Shown here: in pieces, positions 6,370 through 14,198 of the stretch | Position numbering within the stretch: position 1 is the stretch's first letter | Layout: each line of letters begins with the position of its first letter | Assembly: GCA_937952925.1 (NCBI GenBank) | Contig: CALFYA010000187.1 | Location: 1-24,502 of the forward strand | DNA length: 24,502 nucleotides | Direction: 5' to 3' | Source of the DNA: an uncultured Moraxellaceae bacterium | GTDB taxonomy: Bacteria > Pseudomonadota > Gammaproteobacteria > Pseudomonadales > Moraxellaceae | Translations under genes and position numbers: made by a program | Notes under the pieces: generated by a model | What the model was told of the DNA's origin: nothing | Database searches by the model: none | What the model saw: the letters and a program-made list of their open reading frames with translations, nothing else

Positions 6370-6636
6370 GGTCTATTGACGTTTCAGCCGTGGCTGCGAC
6401 ATAGACAATTTTTTAGGCGATACAAGGCGCAGCTTGTGCGGCTTAGTCACTCTAAGCAAACAAGATGCAACGCCGTAGCGGCAAAAAATTGTCATGTCCC
6501 TTCGGGTTGCTGGCAAAATTGCACCAGACTTCGTTGTCACATTTGCCAAGGGAGTAACCCTTGGCTGCATGTTCCGCCTTGTCTGGCACAATTTTGCCAA
6601 GCAACGCGGCTCACGCGTGAAATGTCAACAGACCCT
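6368..6636. mobile_element. MITE-like element with two nested stem-loops
   Basis: The ends are 19-bp inverted repeats matching at 17 positions: AGGGTCTATTGACGTTTCA at 6368-6386, and the reverse complement of 6618-6636, which reads AGGGTCTGTTGACATTTCA. Inside are two consecutive long imperfect hairpins. The first (6398-6498) is closed by GACAT/ATGTC and tipped by GCTTAG/CTAAGC. The second (6506-6605) is closed by GTTGC/GCAAC, includes GGCAAAATTG on one arm, and is tipped by CCAAGGG/CCCTTGG. No transposase ORF fits. It begins within the stop codon of the anti-sigma gene. No clear target duplication is seen. I know of no named family to assign it to; copy number in the genome would decide its status. 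Confidence 0.65.
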
Positions 6637-6641
6637 CAGGG

Positions 6642-6691
6642 GATTGCCATGTGCAATCGCCCTACATGCCCACAGACGCCCTGTGGGCATG
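6642..6691 (+). other. Two stem-loops upstream of xerD
   Basis: GATTGC (6642-6647) pairs with GCAATC (6653-6658). CATGCCCACAG (6665-6675) pairs perfectly over 11 bp with CTGTGGGCATG (6681-6691). They lie between the MITE-like element and the xerD ribosome binding site, so they would be in the xerD leader. No T-run follows either, so they are not ordinary terminators. Confidence 0.5.
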
Positions 6692-6733
6692 GCGGACAAC
6701 AAACCACAAAACAAAATGATTGAGGATTGTTGT

Positions 6734-7663
6734 ATGTTGCACACGCCAGCCAAAAAACCACGGCTACCGAGTCCGGTCGCCTTACCGCATGCAGCCTCAC
6801 ACCTGCATCAATTTCGTGATCACCTGATTGCACAAGCAGTCAGCCCCCACACCCGCAACGCCTATCTGAGCGATCTGTGTTTGGCGCAACAATTTGACCC
6901 CACACCGTTGCCCGATTGGACATCGCAGCACATTGATCGTTGGCTACTTGCCATGCAAGATGAAGACAAAAGCCCACGCTCGATTGCCCGTATGCTCTCT
7001 GCGTTGCGTCAATTTTTTCGGCTACAAATGACCTTGGCGGTGCGTGTCGATGACCCGACGGCCAATCACAAAACACCTGCACTCGGTCGCAGTTTGCCCA
7101 AAGACTTGTCTGAGCATGACGTGTTGTCGTTGCTCGCCGCCCCCGATATCGACAGTCCGCTAGGTCTGCGTGATCGTGCCATGCTCGAAGTGCTGTACGC
7201 TTGTGGGCTGCGCGTCTCTGAGCTGCTCAGCATTAGTTTGGATGGCCTCAATCTCAATGCTGGCTTTGTGCGGATTACGGGCAAAGGCAGCAAAGATCGG
7301 CTCGTCCCGCTCGGCGAGATTGCCATAGAGTGGATTGAGCGTTATCTCACTGAGTCACGCCCACAACTCCTGCGTCGTGGGCAAAGTGATGCGTTGTTTG
7401 TGACCGTCCATGGCGGTTTCATGACCCGCCAAAACTTTTGGTATGCGCTCAAAGCCCATGCCCTGAGCGCAGGGATTGAACAGTCTTTATCGCCCCATAC
7501 CCTACGCCATGCTTTTGCCACCCATTTGCTCGATCACGGTGCCGACTTGCGGGCGGTGCAGATGTTACTGGGACATAGCGACCTTGCCACCACGCAGATC
7601 TACACCCACGTGGCACGCAAGCGTCTACACGAGCTACACCAAACCTACCATCCGCGTGGTTGA
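6734..7663 (+). CDS. xerD: Tyrosine recombinase XerD
   Basis: This 309-aa protein is close to the usual 298-305. ATG 6734 is chosen because GAGG lies 8 nt upstream; the frame stays open upstream into the repeat element, which I regard as fortuitous. The N-terminal SAM-like DNA-binding domain spans about 23-110, with SPHTRNAYLSDL. The catalytic domain holds Arg160 (ACGLRVSELL), Lys184 (GKGSKDR), His255-x-x-Arg258 (SPHTLRHAFATHLLDHGADL), His281 (LLGHSD) and Tyr290 (TQIYTHV), the complete catalytic set. With XerC it resolves chromosome dimers at dif under FtsK control. XerD rather than XerC is favoured by context: dsbC and hom follow, as I recall for Acinetobacter. The 3' end overlaps a convergent gene by 30 bp. 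Confidence 0.93.
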   Translation: MLHTPAKKPRLPSPVALPHAASHLHQFRDHLIAQAVSPHTRNAYLSDLCLAQQFDPTPLPDWTSQHIDRWLLAMQDEDKSPRSIARMLSALRQFFRLQMTLAVRVDDPTANHKTPALGRSLPKDLSEHDVLSLLAAPDIDSPLGLRDRAMLEVLYACGLRVSELLSISLDGLNLNAGFVRITGKGSKDRLVPLGEIAIEWIERYLTESRPQLLRRGQSDALFVTVHGGFMTRQNFWYALKAHALSAGIEQSLSPHTLRHAFATHLLDHGADLRAVQMLLGHSDLATTQIYTHVARKRLHELHQTYHPRG

Positions 7664-8164
7664 AGGCGTTGGCACCAGATCCGGATGCGGGGCTTGCAGC
7701 AGGCTGTTAAGCACCGCGAGATCAAAATAACGGGCAAAACGGCTGACCACCATATATTGATACAGGACTTGCAACGCCTGCATATCTTCACGGTTCAAAT
7801 AAATAAAATGCTGCTGATGTAGCTCAATCAAGCGCCGGAGCACATGATTAATTTGCCGAATCGCATAGCGTGCGAGCAGCTGCTGCTGCGCCTGTTGCAG
7901 ACGCGTTTCTCCACCCAATAAACGCTGCAACAAGATCGATTCACGCTGCGCCATGTCGCCCCATAAGGTTTGCCAGACAGTTTGCTCAAGCCCACCCACC
8001 ACCGGCTGACCATCTTGATCACGAATCATCAGCCCCATCGACTCATAAGGCAAAATAGACTGATCGAGCAATTGATGAATCACTTGATATAAGCGACGAC
8101 GTGCACCCAATGTGGGCTGTACCAGCAGTTGTTCTAACTGCGCAAATTGATTGAGGATGTCCAT
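7634..8164 (-). CDS. Hypothetical helical protein
   Basis: This 176-aa protein, beginning MDILNQFAQLEQLL, has no signal peptide or membrane segment and is Gln- and Leu-rich. Long predicted helices include LLGGETRLQQAQQQLLARYA (about 83-102), so it is probably a cytoplasmic helical bundle. I do not recognise a family or motif. It is convergent with xerD and overlaps its last 30 bp. The ribosome binding site is weak (GGTGG close to the ATG). A 6-bp inverted repeat TGACCT/AGGTCA lies 12 bp before the start codon and could be an operator. It looks coding because no competing frame of this length is plausible and the gap between xerD and dsbC would otherwise be empty. Confidence 0.6.
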   Translation of the reverse strand: MDILNQFAQLEQLLVQPTLGARRRLYQVIHQLLDQSILPYESMGLMIRDQDGQPVVGGLEQTVWQTLWGDMAQRESILLQRLLGGETRLQQAQQQLLARYAIRQINHVLRRLIELHQQHFIYLNREDMQALQVLYQYMVVSRFARYFDLAVLNSLLQAPHPDLVPTPSTTRMVGLV

Positions 8165-8175
8165 ACCACCAACCC

Positions 8176-8191
8176 TGACCTCTAAAGGTCA
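8176..8191. promoter_or_regulatory. Inverted repeat upstream of the hypothetical gene
   Basis: TGACCT (8176-8181) and AGGTCA (8186-8191) form a perfect dyad with a 4-bp centre. It sits just upstream of the leftward hypothetical gene at 7634-8164, in the 190-bp divergent region shared with dsbC. It may be an operator or a small hairpin. A TATTTT follows on the plus strand. Confidence 0.3.
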
Positions 8192-8354
8192 TATTTTCTG
8201 CATCATCCATGACAGTTTGTTGATGGATCTCACAGTTTTTCGACAATCGCTGCACGCTTGGTCTGCCCACAAGCCCGATCAGAGCAGGCATAATGCGGAT
8301 CAATGATTTTTTTGCCATGCTATGGCCATTTGCCCCGCTTTCAAAGGATGACCC

Positions 8355-9122
8355 ATGCGCGCGCTCTCCATTTCCATGAAATTTTTGGCCTGTAGCTTAT
8401 TGCTGACCTCCGCCGCTTGTAGCAGTAGCGAGTCTCAACCCGCCACGCCCAAATCTTCAGGTGCTGTCCCTGCCAATTTGGCTCAACAACTGACCGCCAA
8501 TCTCAAAAACGCTGGGCTCAACAGCACTGTCACCAGCGTTCAAAGCACTGAAATTCCAAATTTATACTGGGTCACCCTGAAGGGCTTACCACCGGTATTT
8601 ACCACCGCAGATGGCAAACATATTATCCAAGGCGATGTGGTACGGCTGGATAAAAGCAATATTGTCGATATTGCCGCGCCCTTAATGCAAGCGGATGCCG
8701 CCAAGCTCCTCGCATCGGTGCCTACGTCTGAGATGATTGTGTTTTCACCACAAGGCAAACCCAAGTCCACCGTGTATGTATTTACCGATGCCGACTGTGG
8801 CTATTGCCGCAAACTGCACAGCGAAATGGATCAAATCTTGGCACAAGGCATTGAGGTGCGTTATCTGGCATGGCCACGCTCGCCCCAATCGATGCCCGAC
8901 ATGAATGCGGTATGGTGTAGCGAAGATCGCAACAGCGCCATGACGCAAGCCAAAAACGGCATCAAAGTCCAAGCGGCCAGCTGTGAAAATCCGGTGATGA
9001 AACACCGTGAAATTGGCATGCAAATCGGGGTCAATGGCACACCGGCCATTTACACACCCGATGGCAAATATCTAGGTGGTTACATCCCTGCACCGGAGCT
9101 GGCCAAACAACTGGGGCTATAA
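8355..9122 (+). CDS. dsbC: DsbC-like disulfide isomerase, putative lipoprotein
   Basis: This 255-aa protein has AAAGGA upstream of ATG 8355. The N-terminus is a lipoprotein signal ending in LTSAAC, predicting a lipidated Cys22, unlike soluble E. coli DsbC. An N-terminal dimerisation domain (about 40-115) precedes a thioredoxin fold. That fold carries the active site CGYC at 148-151 (DADCGYCRKLH), the cis-proline loop NGTPAIY (Thr229-Pro230) and a second cysteine pair, C188 and C210, as in DsbC. It should reshuffle non-native disulfides in periplasmic proteins, kept reduced by DsbD. It is followed by an intrinsic terminator before hom. DsbG is the main alternative; the CGYC motif, rather than CPYC, favours DsbC. 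Confidence 0.88.
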   Translation: MRALSISMKFLACSLLLTSAACSSSESQPATPKSSGAVPANLAQQLTANLKNAGLNSTVTSVQSTEIPNLYWVTLKGLPPVFTTADGKHIIQGDVVRLDKSNIVDIAAPLMQADAAKLLASVPTSEMIVFSPQGKPKSTVYVFTDADCGYCRKLHSEMDQILAQGIEVRYLAWPRSPQSMPDMNAVWCSEDRNSAMTQAKNGIKVQAASCENPVMKHREIGMQIGVNGTPAIYTPDGKYLGGYIPAPELAKQLGL

Positions 9123-9189
9123 GCATCACGCTACAATTGCCGCCGCAAGTTCAATCCATACATTTTGTGTCAAAAGCCTGACCACCAGT

Positions 9190-9220
9190 CCCCTGTAGCC
9201 TTTCAGCGACAGGGGTTTTT
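9190..9220 (+). terminator. Intrinsic terminator after dsbC
   Basis: CCCCTGT (9190-9196) pairs perfectly with ACAGGGG (9209-9215) around a 12-nt loop, followed by TTTTT. It lies 67 bp after the dsbC stop and 40 bp before hom, so it separates the two transcripts. Confidence 0.75.
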
Positions 9221-9259
9221 GGCTATGATCGTGGCCTTTATTTTTGCAATTGGGGTGAG

Positions 9260-10570
9260 ATGGTGAAACCAGTGAATCTAGCGATCCTAGGTCTGGGTAC
9301 AGTCGGTGCAGGTGCACTACGGTTGCTGCAGGAAAACGCAGCCGAAATTACCCGTCGTACCGGCCGTGAGATTCGAATTACCCATGTTGGGGTTCGCCGT
9401 CCACGCCCTGATCTGCACCTTGATGGCATTGTGGCCAGCGACGACTTGCTGTCGATTGCCCGTGCCGACAATGTCGATATTATTGTGGAAGTGATTGGCG
9501 GCAAGACCCTTGCCCACGACATCGTGATGGAAGCGATTCGTCATGGCAAACATGTGGTCACCGCCAACAAAGCCCTACTCGCCGAATACGGCAATGAAAT
9601 TTTTACGGCTGCCGAGCAAAACAACGTGCATGTCGCGTTTGAAGCGGCGGTGGCGGGTGGCATCCCAATTATCAAGGTACTGCGTGAAGGCTTAGCCGCC
9701 AACCGTATCGACTGGCTGGCCGGCATCATCAATGGCACCGGTAACTTTATTTTGACCGAAATGCGCGACAAAGGCCGCGCCTTTGCTGATGTGTTGGCCG
9801 AAGCACAAGCCTTGGGTTATGCCGAAGCCGATCCGACCTTTGATGTCGAAGGCATTGATGCAGCGCATAAGCTGACTATTTTGGCCTCGATTGCGTTTGG
9901 TATTCCACTGCAATTCCCCAAAGTCTACACCGAAGGCATCACCAAGCTGACCGCCCAAGATGTCGAATACGCCGAAGAACTTGGCTATCGCATCAAGCAT
10001 TTGGGCATTGCGCGTCGTACCGATGCGGGCATTGAGCTGCGCGTACACCCCACCTTGATCCCCGAAGCGCGTCTGATTGCCAACGTCAACGGCGTCAAAA
10101 ACGCGGTATTGGTACAATCCGATGCGGTCGGCGCGACCTTGTACTATGGCGCAGGTGCCGGTTCAGGGCCGACGGCTTCTGCGGTGGTGGCGGACGTGGT
10201 GGATTTGGTGCGCTTACTCACCGACGAAAGCATTGGTCGCCATGTCCCCCATTTGGCGTTCCAACCCGATGCTCTGGCCGACACCCCGATTTTGCCAGCC
10301 GATCAAATGACCACCGCCTATTATCTGCGCTTAGATGCTGCCGATGAACCGGGTGTGCTGGCCGATGTGGCAGGGATTTTGAGCCGTGCGGGCATCAATA
10401 TCGACGCGATTTTGCAAAAACCTGAGCAAACTGCTGGTCGTGTACCGGTGATTTTGCTGACCCAACCGGTGGTCGAAAGCCGTATGAACCAAGCCATCGC
10501 CGAGATCGAAGCCTTGAGCGCGATTCACGCGCCTGTGGTTCGCATCCGCCTTGAAGCCCTCGATGGTTAA
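9260..10570 (+). CDS. hom: Homoserine dehydrogenase
   Basis: This 436-aa single-function enzyme has the normal length for the Hom-ACT type. It reduces aspartate semialdehyde to homoserine in the threonine and methionine pathways. The N-terminal Rossmann domain shows LAILGLGTVGAGAL (7-20) and the conserved TANKALLAEYG with Lys104. The catalytic domain holds NGTGNFIL (158-165) and DPTFDVEGIDAAHKL with Lys204. A C-terminal ACT domain (about 353-430, DEPGVLADVAGILSRAGINI) implies feedback control by threonine. The start is ATG 9260 or GTG 9263; both follow GGGGTGAG. thrC follows after 55 bp with no terminator between, so the two are probably one transcript. Confidence 0.96.
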   Translation: MVKPVNLAILGLGTVGAGALRLLQENAAEITRRTGREIRITHVGVRRPRPDLHLDGIVASDDLLSIARADNVDIIVEVIGGKTLAHDIVMEAIRHGKHVVTANKALLAEYGNEIFTAAEQNNVHVAFEAAVAGGIPIIKVLREGLAANRIDWLAGIINGTGNFILTEMRDKGRAFADVLAEAQALGYAEADPTFDVEGIDAAHKLTILASIAFGIPLQFPKVYTEGITKLTAQDVEYAEELGYRIKHLGIARRTDAGIELRVHPTLIPEARLIANVNGVKNAVLVQSDAVGATLYYGAGAGSGPTASAVVADVVDLVRLLTDESIGRHVPHLAFQPDALADTPILPADQMTTAYYLRLDAADEPGVLADVAGILSRAGINIDAILQKPEQTAGRVPVILLTQPVVESRMNQAIAEIEALSAIHAPVVRIRLEALDG

Positions 10571-10625
10571 TCCATTGCGTGCATTTGGTGGTTATCTTTG
10601 ATTTTTTTGACGGAAAAATACTGAC

Positions 10626-11780
10626 ATGTCATTGCTCAACCATGCCCGCTACACTGGCCTGATCGACCGTTATCGTGATCGTCTGCCTGTTTCTGCTAGC
10701 ACGCGTGCCATCTCGCTCGGTGAAGGCAACACCCCGTTGATCAAGCTGGAAAATATTCCACGCATCATCGGCAAAAACGTCGAGATCTATGTGAAATACG
10801 AAGGTCTCAACCCCACCGGCTCATTCAAAGACCGTGGCATGACCATGGCGGTGACCAAAGCGGTTGAAGCCGGTAGCAAAGCGATTATCTGTGCCTCGAC
10901 CGGCAACACCTCCGCCGCCGCTGCCGCCTATGCCGCGCGTGCGGGTATCAAAGCGTTTGTGTTGATCCCCGAAGGCAAAATCGCCATGGGTAAACTCGCC
11001 CAAGCGATGATGTACGGCGCGATCACCCTGCAAATCCGTGGCAACTTCGACGACGGCATGCAACTGGTCAAAGAAGTCGCCGACGAAGCGCCGGTGACCA
11101 TCGTCAACTCCATCAACCCCTACCGCTTGCAAGGTCAAAAAACCGCCGCGTTTGAGATCATTGAAGAATTGGGGCGTGCGCCAGACTACCACGCGCTGCC
11201 CGTTGGCAATGCCGGTAACATCACCGCACACTGGATTGGCTACAGCGAGTCGGCCACACCCAAAGGCGAAAAAGTCACCGACGGCTGCGCCTTGTGTGAA
11301 GGCAATTGTCAGTTTACCGGCGAGCCAGTGATTGCCAAAAACGCCCGCCCGAAAATGATTGGCTATCAAGCTGATGGTTCTGCACCGTTTATGCGTGGCG
11401 AACCGGTCAAAAACCCAGAGACTGTTGCGACTGCGATCCGGATTGGCAACCCACAAAGCTGGAAACAAGCCCACGCCGTCATGGCCGAATCGGGCGGCTG
11501 GTTTGACGAGCTGGCCGACCAAGAAATCTTGGATGCACAGCGCATGCTGTCGATGTATGAAGGGGTGTTCTGCGAACCTGCTTCTGCTGCATCGGTCGGT
11601 GGCGTGATCCGTGACATCAAAAACGGCAAAATCCCTGAAGGCTCGGTGATCGTGTGCACCTTGACTGGTAATGGTCTCAAAGACCCTGATACTGCGATCA
11701 AGCAATGCGCTGATGCCGTCATGCTGGGCATTGATGCCACCTTGGCGCAAGTCAAAGACGGCATCTTGAAAAATATGTAA
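10626..11780 (+). CDS. thrC: Threonine synthase with a cysteine-containing insertion
   Basis: This 384-aa PLP enzyme converts O-phosphohomoserine to threonine. The PLP lysine is Lys68 in GSFKDRG (65-71), and the phosphate loop includes PVGNAGNITAHWIGY (192-206). Residues about 208-241 look like an insertion compared with short bacterial threonine synthases as I remember them. It carries Cys221, Cys224 and Cys228 (CALCEGNC), spacing that could bind a metal or form a redox site. It is downstream of hom and ends in a strong terminator. The homoserine kinase gene thrB is not in the window; Acinetobacter-type genomes keep it elsewhere. Identity is confident; the meaning of the cysteines is open. 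Confidence 0.95.
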   Translation: MSLLNHARYTGLIDRYRDRLPVSASTRAISLGEGNTPLIKLENIPRIIGKNVEIYVKYEGLNPTGSFKDRGMTMAVTKAVEAGSKAIICASTGNTSAAAAAYAARAGIKAFVLIPEGKIAMGKLAQAMMYGAITLQIRGNFDDGMQLVKEVADEAPVTIVNSINPYRLQGQKTAAFEIIEELGRAPDYHALPVGNAGNITAHWIGYSESATPKGEKVTDGCALCEGNCQFTGEPVIAKNARPKMIGYQADGSAPFMRGEPVKNPETVATAIRIGNPQSWKQAHAVMAESGGWFDELADQEILDAQRMLSMYEGVFCEPASAASVGGVIRDIKNGKIPEGSVIVCTLTGNGLKDPDTAIKQCADAVMLGIDATLAQVKDGILKNM

Positions 11781-11799
11781 GCTGTCTTGCATCAGAGAG

Positions 11800-11819
11800 C
11801 CGCCTTCGGGCGGTTTTTT
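11800..11819 (+). terminator. Intrinsic terminator after thrC
   Basis: CCGCC-TTCG-GGCGG (11800-11813), a UUCG-type tetraloop hairpin, is followed directly by TTTTTT. It lies 19 bp after the thrC stop and ends the hom-thrC transcript. Confidence 0.92.
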
Positions 11820-11871
11820 GTTAAAAGCCATTATTTATTAAAACCAATAAAAACAGTTTTTATTTCTATAA

Positions 11872-11886
11872 GTTCAATAATTGAAC
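11872..11886. promoter_or_regulatory. Perfect dyad in AT-rich region before the FilA-like gene
   Basis: GTTCAAT (11872-11878) and ATTGAAC (11880-11886) are perfect inverted repeats around one base. They lie about 107 bp before the FilA-like start codon, in a stretch clearly richer in A and T than its surroundings. It could be an operator for that gene. Nothing shows which regulator would bind. Confidence 0.35.
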
Positions 11887-11992
11887 GAATTAATATGAAT
11901 CAGCGTTCATGTTCATTTTATACTCAAACACGCATTTTAAAGAAATGTTTTGAGCCTACCCGCACCCTATCTCCCCCCTAGAATCTGATCTG

Positions 11993-13540
11993 ATGCCCCG
12001 CTCTTTTGCACGACACAAGGCTGTGTATTCCTTGCTGCTGATCAGCATCTCAGCAAGCCCAACGCTATATGCCATGCAAGCCTTGACCGATGAAGAAATG
12101 TCTCGTACCGCAGGACAGGCGTTATATCACTACCAATACACCCAGCAAGGTGGACTCGGTTTTTATCGCATGGGTCTGCAAGCCGAAATGGAAATGAACC
12201 TCAACATCCGCAAATTGCAACTTGGTTGTGGTGGCGTCAATGCGGGTGCTGGCAAACCCAATTGTGACCTTGATATCGATTATTTGTCGTTGAGTGGGCA
12301 AAATTTTGATGCCGGTGGCAACCCGATTGCCATGACCCGTGAAGACCGCGTGGGCAGCTCGGCCACCGTCACCAACCCGTTTTTTGAAATTGCCGTCAAA
12401 AACCCGACCTCTGCTTCAACCCGTGAAATTGCAGGGATTCGCTTTAGCGCAGAAAAACTCCAAGGCTTACTCACGGCTGGCCTAGAAAACACCGGCACAC
12501 CAAATGGAATCAATAGTTTATCTGGATTCTTACGGATTCAATCTGACAGTAGTGGGTATGTATATGGGAGAGCCAACACCGGTGCACGCGACTTTATCGC
12601 CAGTAGTAACGCCAGCTATACGGTCAACGGCGTGACCGGCACCTACAACAACCAAGTGACCGGTAAAGTCAAAGTCACCGGACTTGGGTTTTTGGGTGGG
12701 GCAATTGAGCCGATTACCTTCCAAACCATTGATGGCGGCTTTAAAATTCCACGGATGGACAATATTCCGTTTATCCGCTCTGGGATCGTGGTGAACAGTA
12801 ACCGCATCACCAGCCTACCGCTCAAAGCCACCCTCAACGTGCCGTCCATCAAAGTCGATTGGCGCAATGTCTATCCGGCCAACGGTCAGACCATTTATCA
12901 CAATCCGGTCGAATCGCCGATTGATTGGGGATTTAATGTGCCGCGAGAAGTGCAAACGCAAGGGGGTTCTGTTCGCGCTCGCATCACCGATTGTGGTTTT
13001 TTGGCCTGTATCTTTATTCAAAACGGCGACATTCTACAAAGCGTAATGATGAAAGGGTCGATCAACAATATTGTGGGTGATGTCACCATCAACCAAGGCT
13101 TGGGCTATATCCACCATTTGCCCATCCGCTCAGCCGGTTACTTGTCGGTACAATCGCAAGACATCCGTTGGCCGGGTAGCTACTCAGGCCCTAACCCTGA
13201 AAATCCCGCACAAACCGTCACCGATATTGCCAAAAAAGGCTGGTGGCTCTCGATGTCTGACCCCATCAATCTGGGCAGCGTAGACCCAACCAAAGACATT
13301 GATATTGCACCGTTGTTTCCACAAATCGCTCAGCAAATCACCACCTATTTGATGAATGAAAATAATGCGGCATCGCTCAATGTCAACCAATTGGGCAATG
13401 TGATTAGTGGTGCGGGTGACGTGAATGTGACGATTGGCAACTTAAACGTGCCAACCCCGTTGGTGCTCACCCTGACCGATCTACAATTAAATGGCCAAGG
13501 CTTTCAACCCAACTGCTATGGCACACTGAGTTTTTGCTAA
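11993..13540 (+). CDS. FilA-like / DUF6160-type exported surface protein
   Basis: This 515-aa protein has an N-terminal signal peptide (about 1-27, ending LYA). The mature start is MQALTDEEMSRTAGQALYHY. The pattern of a Leu-Asp/Glu rich stretch followed by TxGQA, then GLGFYRMGLQAEMEMN and LQLGCGGVN, is what I recall from Acinetobacter FilA-like proteins, named after a putative pilus locus, and from DUF6160 proteins. The rest is Asn/Gly-rich beta sequence, likely a surface or periplasmic beta-structured protein, ending in Cys-Tyr-Gly-Thr-Leu-Ser-Phe-Cys. No filB-F genes follow, so it is an orphan here. The ribosome binding site is poor. Its TAA overlaps the TAG of the convergent phosphatase gene. 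Exported status is fairly sure; the family name is tentative. Confidence 0.65.
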   Translation: MPRSFARHKAVYSLLLISISASPTLYAMQALTDEEMSRTAGQALYHYQYTQQGGLGFYRMGLQAEMEMNLNIRKLQLGCGGVNAGAGKPNCDLDIDYLSLSGQNFDAGGNPIAMTREDRVGSSATVTNPFFEIAVKNPTSASTREIAGIRFSAEKLQGLLTAGLENTGTPNGINSLSGFLRIQSDSSGYVYGRANTGARDFIASSNASYTVNGVTGTYNNQVTGKVKVTGLGFLGGAIEPITFQTIDGGFKIPRMDNIPFIRSGIVVNSNRITSLPLKATLNVPSIKVDWRNVYPANGQTIYHNPVESPIDWGFNVPREVQTQGGSVRARITDCGFLACIFIQNGDILQSVMMKGSINNIVGDVTINQGLGYIHHLPIRSAGYLSVQSQDIRWPGSYSGPNPENPAQTVTDIAKKGWWLSMSDPINLGSVDPTKDIDIAPLFPQIAQQITTYLMNENNAASLNVNQLGNVISGAGDVNVTIGNLNVPTPLVLTLTDLQLNGQGFQPNCYGTLSFC

Positions 13541-14025
13541 CGCATGACCTGTGCCGCAGCACTGCTGCATGGCTGGCCTTGTACAAGTGGTGCAAACAAA
13601 CGTGCCATCCAATACTCGACCATCGGCTGCATCTGCTCAAGGGTGGCTTGATAGGTCTGCCAACTGTGGCGATAGGGATCGATGATCGCTTGCAACGCGG
13701 GATCTAAGCAAAAAATCTGACTGCGGTATTGGGGATAGCGCTCAATCATGAGCGCACGTTGCATCGGCTCCATCACCAAAATCAAATCCCACGGATGATG
13801 CATCAAGGCTTGTATACGACGGCTTTGATGGCTCAGATGAGGCTGCAAGCCTTGGCGTTGCAATAGCCGAATGGTGATGGGATCAGCAGGCTCAGCACGT
13901 TTGACTGCCAAACCTGCGGACGCCACCGTCAACGGCAGCGAGCAGCGCGCTGCTGCCTGATCAAATAAGGCTTGTGCCATCACACTACGGCAACGATTGG
14001 CCGTACACACGATCAGTACTTGCAT
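13537..14025 (-). CDS. Low-molecular-weight protein tyrosine phosphatase (Wzb-type)
   Basis: This 162-aa cytoplasmic enzyme has the P-loop CTANRCRS (Cys7 nucleophile, Arg13) at the N-terminus and the general acid Asp116 in IDPYRHS, the version found in Wzb/Etp-type phosphatases. Length fits the family (about 145-160). In capsule and exopolysaccharide clusters this enzyme dephosphorylates the BY-kinase Wzc. No kinase or polysaccharide export gene is nearby, so its substrate here is unknown. Its stop overlaps that of the FilA-like gene on the other strand. Family assignment is secure. Confidence 0.9.
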   Translation of the reverse strand: MQVLIVCTANRCRSVMAQALFDQAAARCSLPLTVASAGLAVKRAEPADPITIRLLQRQGLQPHLSHQSRRIQALMHHPWDLILVMEPMQRALMIERYPQYRSQIFCLDPALQAIIDPYRHSWQTYQATLEQMQPMVEYWMARLFAPLVQGQPCSSAAAQVMR

Positions 14026-14161
14026 CTCAACACCCGATTATCATTGAACCGGCAAACGTGGCAAACGCCTTGTGCCTTGGGGGATGTGTGGATTCATTGA
14101 TCCATAAGCATTTAAAAATATGCAATAAATAAGCGAGTTAGACAACTATTTTGGATAATTG

Positions 14162-14183
14162 GCGAGCCAATGTGATGGCTCGC
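14162..14183 (-). terminator. Hairpin after pbpG, probable terminator
   Basis: GCGAGCC and GGCTCGC form a perfect 7-bp stem with an 8-nt loop, 15 bp beyond the pbpG stop on the minus strand. The following minus-strand sequence, CAATTATCC, is only weakly T-rich, so termination efficiency is uncertain. Confidence 0.5.
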
Positions 14184-14198
14184 ACATTTTGGTGGGGT

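Noticed and set aside
6494..6733. 80-codon N-terminal extension of XerD
   Set aside because: It runs through the repeat element and hairpins; the protein would exceed family length, and ATG 6734 has GAGG at the right distance.
6734..7663. Integrase of a mobile element suggested by proximity to the MITE-like repeat
   Set aside because: Length, motifs and the following dsbC-hom-thrC order fit housekeeping XerD.
10821..11831. 336-codon open frame on the minus strand across thrC
   Set aside because: It lies wholly opposite the strongly recognised thrC and its terminator, has no ribosome binding site or domain, and arises from codon bias.
11787..11981. 64-codon ORF after thrC
   Set aside because: It starts inside the intrinsic terminator hairpin, has no ribosome binding site and resembles translated AT-rich intergenic DNA.
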